Under the pieces are notes generated by a model, which saw nothing but the letters and a program-made list of their open reading frames with translations, was not told where the DNA came from and ran no database searches. Shown here piece after piece: positions 60,144-64,000 of a stretch of DNA of 64,000 nucleotides (position 1 is the first letter of the stretch; each line of letters starts with the position of its first letter). Source of the stretch: Plasmopara viticola (taxonomy: Eukaryota > Oomycota > Peronosporomycetes > Peronosporales > Peronosporaceae); the NCBI GenBank assembly GCA_001695595.3, contig MBPM02000007.1:620001-684000 (forward strand), read 5' to 3'. Made by a program: the position numbers and the translations under genes.

Positions 60144-60255
60144 GTCTTCGTTTTTTTCGTCGAAAATTTAATGTGCCTTTAATGTGACAAGTTAATTTGT
60201 GTTTCAAAATCTAGCGTATTCTACACAAGCTTATCTTTGAAGGTTGCACCGCTTC
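60144..60255. promoter_or_regulatory. Shared divergent promoter region, SDHAF4/CYFIP
   Basis: 112 bp separate the ATG of SDHAF4 (60143, minus) from the chosen ATG of CYFIP (60256, plus). The interval must contain both 5' UTRs and core promoters. I cannot assign an initiator element by eye. Confidence 0.5.
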
Positions 60256-63200
60256 ATGGAAGAGAGTCCATCGCTCAGTGCGCTGCGGGCGTTCGCGTCC
60301 TCGTATTGCCCACAAAAGAGTGGCGGCAGTTGCTGTGCAGATGCTATAACATTTTTCATGTCGCCACTTCCAGCCATGGACGAGTACTCGCACGAGTTGG
60401 CGGGTAGCTTTCTCTTTACCGAAGAAATGAAGATCGTGCGCCAGCTGCAGACTAAGTGCAAGGAAGGGCATACTCTAATCAACGTCATCTATTGCTACAG
60501 AAGCTGTGCTAGAGCTTTTCCACCTGCTGTAACAGCGGACGAGACAGACTCGAAGAGGACAAAGCAATACTATCATGCCATTCTCAGTGGTACGAAGAGT
60601 GTTAGGATTCTCAAGTATCGACAATCGTGATTTATGTAGAAAAGCTCAATTTAAGCGAATGTTGATGTCGTAGTTCTTCAGCCACAAGTGGAAAAGATGA
60701 AGCGCGTAAGTGAATATTGCTCGCAATCGGTATTGCTGCTGAGTGACAATATCCAGCGAACAACGATGCACGAGAACGTGACGCAGGTGATTCCAGATAT
60801 AATGATGGATGCGCTTTTGGATATATTGGACGTCATTGTGCAGCTAAGTCAGCTGCATGATACAAAGAGCAGTTTAAGAAATGATTTCACGGTCTTTAAA
60901 AGGTCAGTGCATTTCATGGTAGAATTTCGGCCGTTATGCAACTAAACTGTTGACGTTTACACGTGCAGAGTAATATCAAATGTCACCAATGATCTTTCCG
61001 ATGTAAGCGCTGTCGACAAAGACATTTTACGTCTGCAGGATTTCGTGGGAAGTTCCTATCCAGCAAAAAATTCGATTTGGGATTCCCTGCGGCATAATTT
61101 GACAAATATCAAGCGGTTTGTAGAAATCGGCTCGAATCTCACTGCACAGTTGTGATTTGATAACATTGTTTTGCAACTACTAGGTATGAACAAGTCGTAT
61201 ACTTGTTACTAAGGCATTGTGTCAGCCACATTGAAAACGACGAGTGCATGACACCAAGCTCCAAATTCAAGTACATTCGATTATTGTTCTATCTGATGGC
61301 GATCCTTGAAGAATCGGATGCATGGAAAAAGACTTTGCCAGGAGTCGACAAGAGAGTAACCGAAGCGGTACGCAAAGCTTTAAATGGGCTAGTTGAAGTC
61401 ACACCATTAATATGTGCTCCTTCGGACGTTTTTTAGGCTGACAAACTCGTATCTCGCTTTCCGGTCGTCCCGATGCTTTACGAAATTAGTATCAAACCCA
61501 TGAAGGTTTTACAATCACAAGATGGCATCAAGCTTGAGTCAGATGATCGTGTGACCTCTTTAAAGAATCGTGATGTAATGTTCGACGTGGTGTCTGCATC
61601 TCGGGATTGTAGAGCTACGTGTGAGTCTTATCTTCCACGACTGGTGCACGCGTTTAATATGGTCTAGTTTGTCTTGGCAAGAAATACTGTGTGCTAGGAA
61701 TAACTGACAACAGATGCACTGCGTTGCACATGTATATTTAAAGGAAGCTGATCCGCTATGCACTGGAGATAAAAGTGAGGTGCTGTACGAAGTGCTGAAG
61801 GAAGGAATATCCCTATTAAGCAAGTGGAAGTGTAGCTTCTTACTTTTCCTGGCGTGGAAGTATCAAGTAAGTTACGTCGCTCATGATTGAGCTACAAGCA
61901 GGATATTTAATAACGTTTTCTGGCAGAATCCTAAATCCAATGATATGCTTGGCAAAACGGATGGCCACACGGAAAGTCCTTTTCTGGAATACGAGCGCGT
62001 GACGAAGCGCAATTATGCTGACGACGAATGGCAAGCGATGGCAGAGATCATTTATTATGTGAAATCGGTGGTACAGATCTTGCGTGAGAATCGTCCTCAA
62101 CTCACACGATGCGTACACCGGGACGTGTATCAGAAAGTTCAAGTATTTGTGCAACACACGCTGCTCCCGATACTTCATCGCGCTGACAAGCGCAAATTAG
62201 CGTGTACAAAGCTTCTTCATGACATTCGTATAATGGTACGTTTTTATTTCTAGTTGAAATGGTGTGATGGCTTAATCGATCTAGTTATTATGGCGTGATG
62301 CTGATCCGGCTGATAGTGCGGTGACTGGATGGATAGCGAGCTTCTTTCGAGTGATTATAAAAAGAAACGCAAGGAACGCAAGCTCCCGCAAATACCTGAC
62401 AGAAGAGCAAGTGTCACTTTGTGCCAGATTTGGATGCTTCGAACCACAATCGATTCCATAGTAGCAAAGCGCTCACTGGGTTGCTTGAACACCAAATCGT
62501 CGACTTCATCCGTACGATTTTCCTCTAGAAAAGATTTTGACAGGTACTGCTTTGAAGTGAGTCTAGCAAACGATTTTTTTCCTTTGAATTGATTTTGCTT
62601 TGCTTGACTTGTGACTAGCTCAGATGCGAAAACTCTGCTAGACTTTTATCGCAAAGCTGGTGCTTTTCCCGTTTTGCTGGATTTGAATGCTACACTTACC
62701 GAGTTAAGTGACTTTTCTGATCTCTGGTTTCGAGAGCTTTGTGTCGAGTGGGTCAAGTCTGCTCAAATTCCAGCTGAAATTTCACTTCCCTGGCTGTTAA
62801 TCGAACGTTGTCTGGATAGTACTTCATCATTTAAGGAACCGGTGCTCGCTATATTGGATGCATACAACGATGCTGGAAACCGGTCGCTATATCAACTTCA
62901 GCAGCAGCACCTTTACGATGAAATCGAAGCTGAAGGGAAGCTTTGTTTCGACCATTTCGCGTTTACTCTTGCTGAACGAGTGTATCTTCATTACAAGACC
63001 CTAGCGGCACGAATTACGCGTCGACATTATCTTCAATGTGGCAGCCTGAAGTGCAAGACCTATTGCCTCCAAGATTGTTCGGTTTCTACATTGACTTCAG
63101 CTCTTGTTATGGAGGAGGATGCTGAAAATGATGATGGAAAGTACCGATCATTTCTTACCCAAAGACACATAAGCCTCTTCGGGCGTAGCTACAACCTTGC

Positions 63201-64000
63201 ATTTCAGCTCAGCCAACGCGTTAATGCTCTGGTGTTGAAAGACTTGGAAAACTGGTTTACAAAGTTTGAAGCTAGCGATATTACGTCGTATGTAGCTATG
63301 CTTGGTCTGTTAAATATGTTGAAGTTGACTCACACTTCATTGGCGCTTCTTCGGTTGGATGAGTTCATCGACTTATTCGAAGCAACAAACGACGAAACTA
63401 TGGGCTGTTGGTTGCAAACCAAAGCTAACGCTGGGAATCCCACTCGGTCTCGAATACACGAGCAGATTTCACAATCGGTCGTCACTGATCTATGCCAGTA
63501 TTTCTGCCTAAATTTTGACGAAAGACGCTTTATTCGAATGGAGCTACACGAAGCTTTAACGACGCCAATTGGTAACCAGTTTGCCCATGAAGAACGATTA
63601 AGAAAAGCTAAAAGAACCCGCTCGCTAAACAAAAGCATTTTCCAAGGCAAGATTGACGATCTAGCGGCCAAAAAAGCTACATATTTTTTGCTGGAACGAA
63701 CAATTGCTAGAAGCCATCGTGTGTTCTTCGGGTAAGAATGACAGGTCGTGCAACTGGGAGCAGTTCACTTATTTTTGCTACGAATTGCACAGAGAAGCTC
63801 ACGCTGAAGCGATTTGTGAACTGTTATCGCATCGAGAGCTGATCGATGTTGCAAATGACTGCATTCATTTTGCCGCAGCGAAGGTTTGCGAGACTAATTA
63901 ATGTACGCACTGGAAGGACAAACATTCTAAACAATTGTGGTACAGATAGAAGACGTGTTGGCACTGTGCGTACCGGCGTTGGGCATGGCTATCCCGCCAT
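60256..64000 (+). CDS. CYFIP/Sra1/PIR121 homologue, WAVE complex subunit (5' part; two frame breaks)
   Basis: Proposed exons: 60256-60589, 60674-60902, 60969-61115, 61184-61367, 61437-about 61661, 61714-61866, 61927-62235, 62285-62543, 62619-63883 and 63946 past the window end. Introns are 52-84 bp with frame-consistent GT-AG joints. Family matches include VLQPQVEKM, KEGISLLSKW, YERVTKRNY, QIWMLRTTIDSI, DFSDLWFREL, YDEIEAEGKLCFDHF and RHISLFGRSYNLAFQL. By family it is the Rac-binding subunit of the WAVE regulatory complex that activates Arp2/3. Homology continues across two apparent frame changes, at about 62415-62425 and at the GGG near 63729-63731. These may be assembly indels, an odd small intron, or real mutations. 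The exon 5/6 joint is uncertain (donor 61644 or 61662). Confidence 0.85.

Noticed and set aside
1..64000. RxLR or CRN effector genes, tRNA and rRNA genes
   Set aside because: No open frame combined a signal peptide with RxLR/EER or LFLAK-type motifs, and no cloverleaf B-box context or rRNA sequence was seen; short or spliced cases could be missed by eye.

Overview
The window looks like nuclear DNA of an oomycete, most likely Phytophthora or a downy mildew. That is an inference from three things: compact genes with very short GT-AG introns (about 52-84 bp, several donors starting GTACG); a eukaryotic housekeeping gene set (NOL6/Utp22, SDHAF4, CAF16-type ABC ATPase, MFSD12-type transporter, HVA22/REEP, ENTH, CARMIL-like, CYFIP); and small gene islands separated by repeat-rich, gene-poor DNA full of Ty3/gypsy and LINE debris. 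I saw no rRNA, tRNA, CRISPR or RxLR/CRN effector gene.

Layout. 1-12.2 kb holds no host gene. It has a diverged 345-bp tandem duplication, a gypsy RNase H relic, a 1.1-kb Mutator-like element with a target duplication, and two copies of a 309-bp LINE-derived retroposon. 12.2-19.1 kb carries a four-exon protein kinase gene (about 2,028 aa) converging on a small unknown gene. 19-31 kb is gene-poor, with integrase relics, a small inverted-repeat element, a perfect 25-bp-arm hairpin and a 1.1-kb internally deleted LINE. 31-38.4 kb is a gene island: CAF16-like ABC ATPase, a small basic SANT-like protein, a three-exon LRR/CARMIL-like protein, a convergent zinc-ribbon protein resembling RNase MRP/P subunits, and a doubtful short ORF. 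38.4-42.6 kb is empty apart from short repeats. 42.9-48.3 kb has an MFSD12-like transporter and NOL6 on the minus strand. 49.0-49.8 kb is a pure 808-bp CATA microsatellite, followed by another 309-bp retroposon copy. 50.5-53.0 kb has an ENTH-domain gene converging on a TPR gene. 53-58.9 kb is repeat debris. 58.9-64 kb has an HVA22/REEP gene, SDHAF4 and, divergently from it, the 5' part of a CYFIP/Sra1 gene that runs off the window.

Functional themes: CARMIL-like and CYFIP both point to Arp2/3-WAVE actin control; NOL6 and the MRP-like zinc ribbon point to pre-rRNA processing; HVA22/REEP and ENTH point to membrane shaping and traffic. These are coincidental neighbours rather than an operon.

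The most notable observation is the 309-bp family: three copies with the same two internal deletions of a LINE, the same length, and each with its own 12-13 bp target duplication. This indicates a fixed non-autonomous retroposon that moved as a unit. The second is that the CYFIP gene shows two apparent frame breaks, which are either assembly errors or real lesions.
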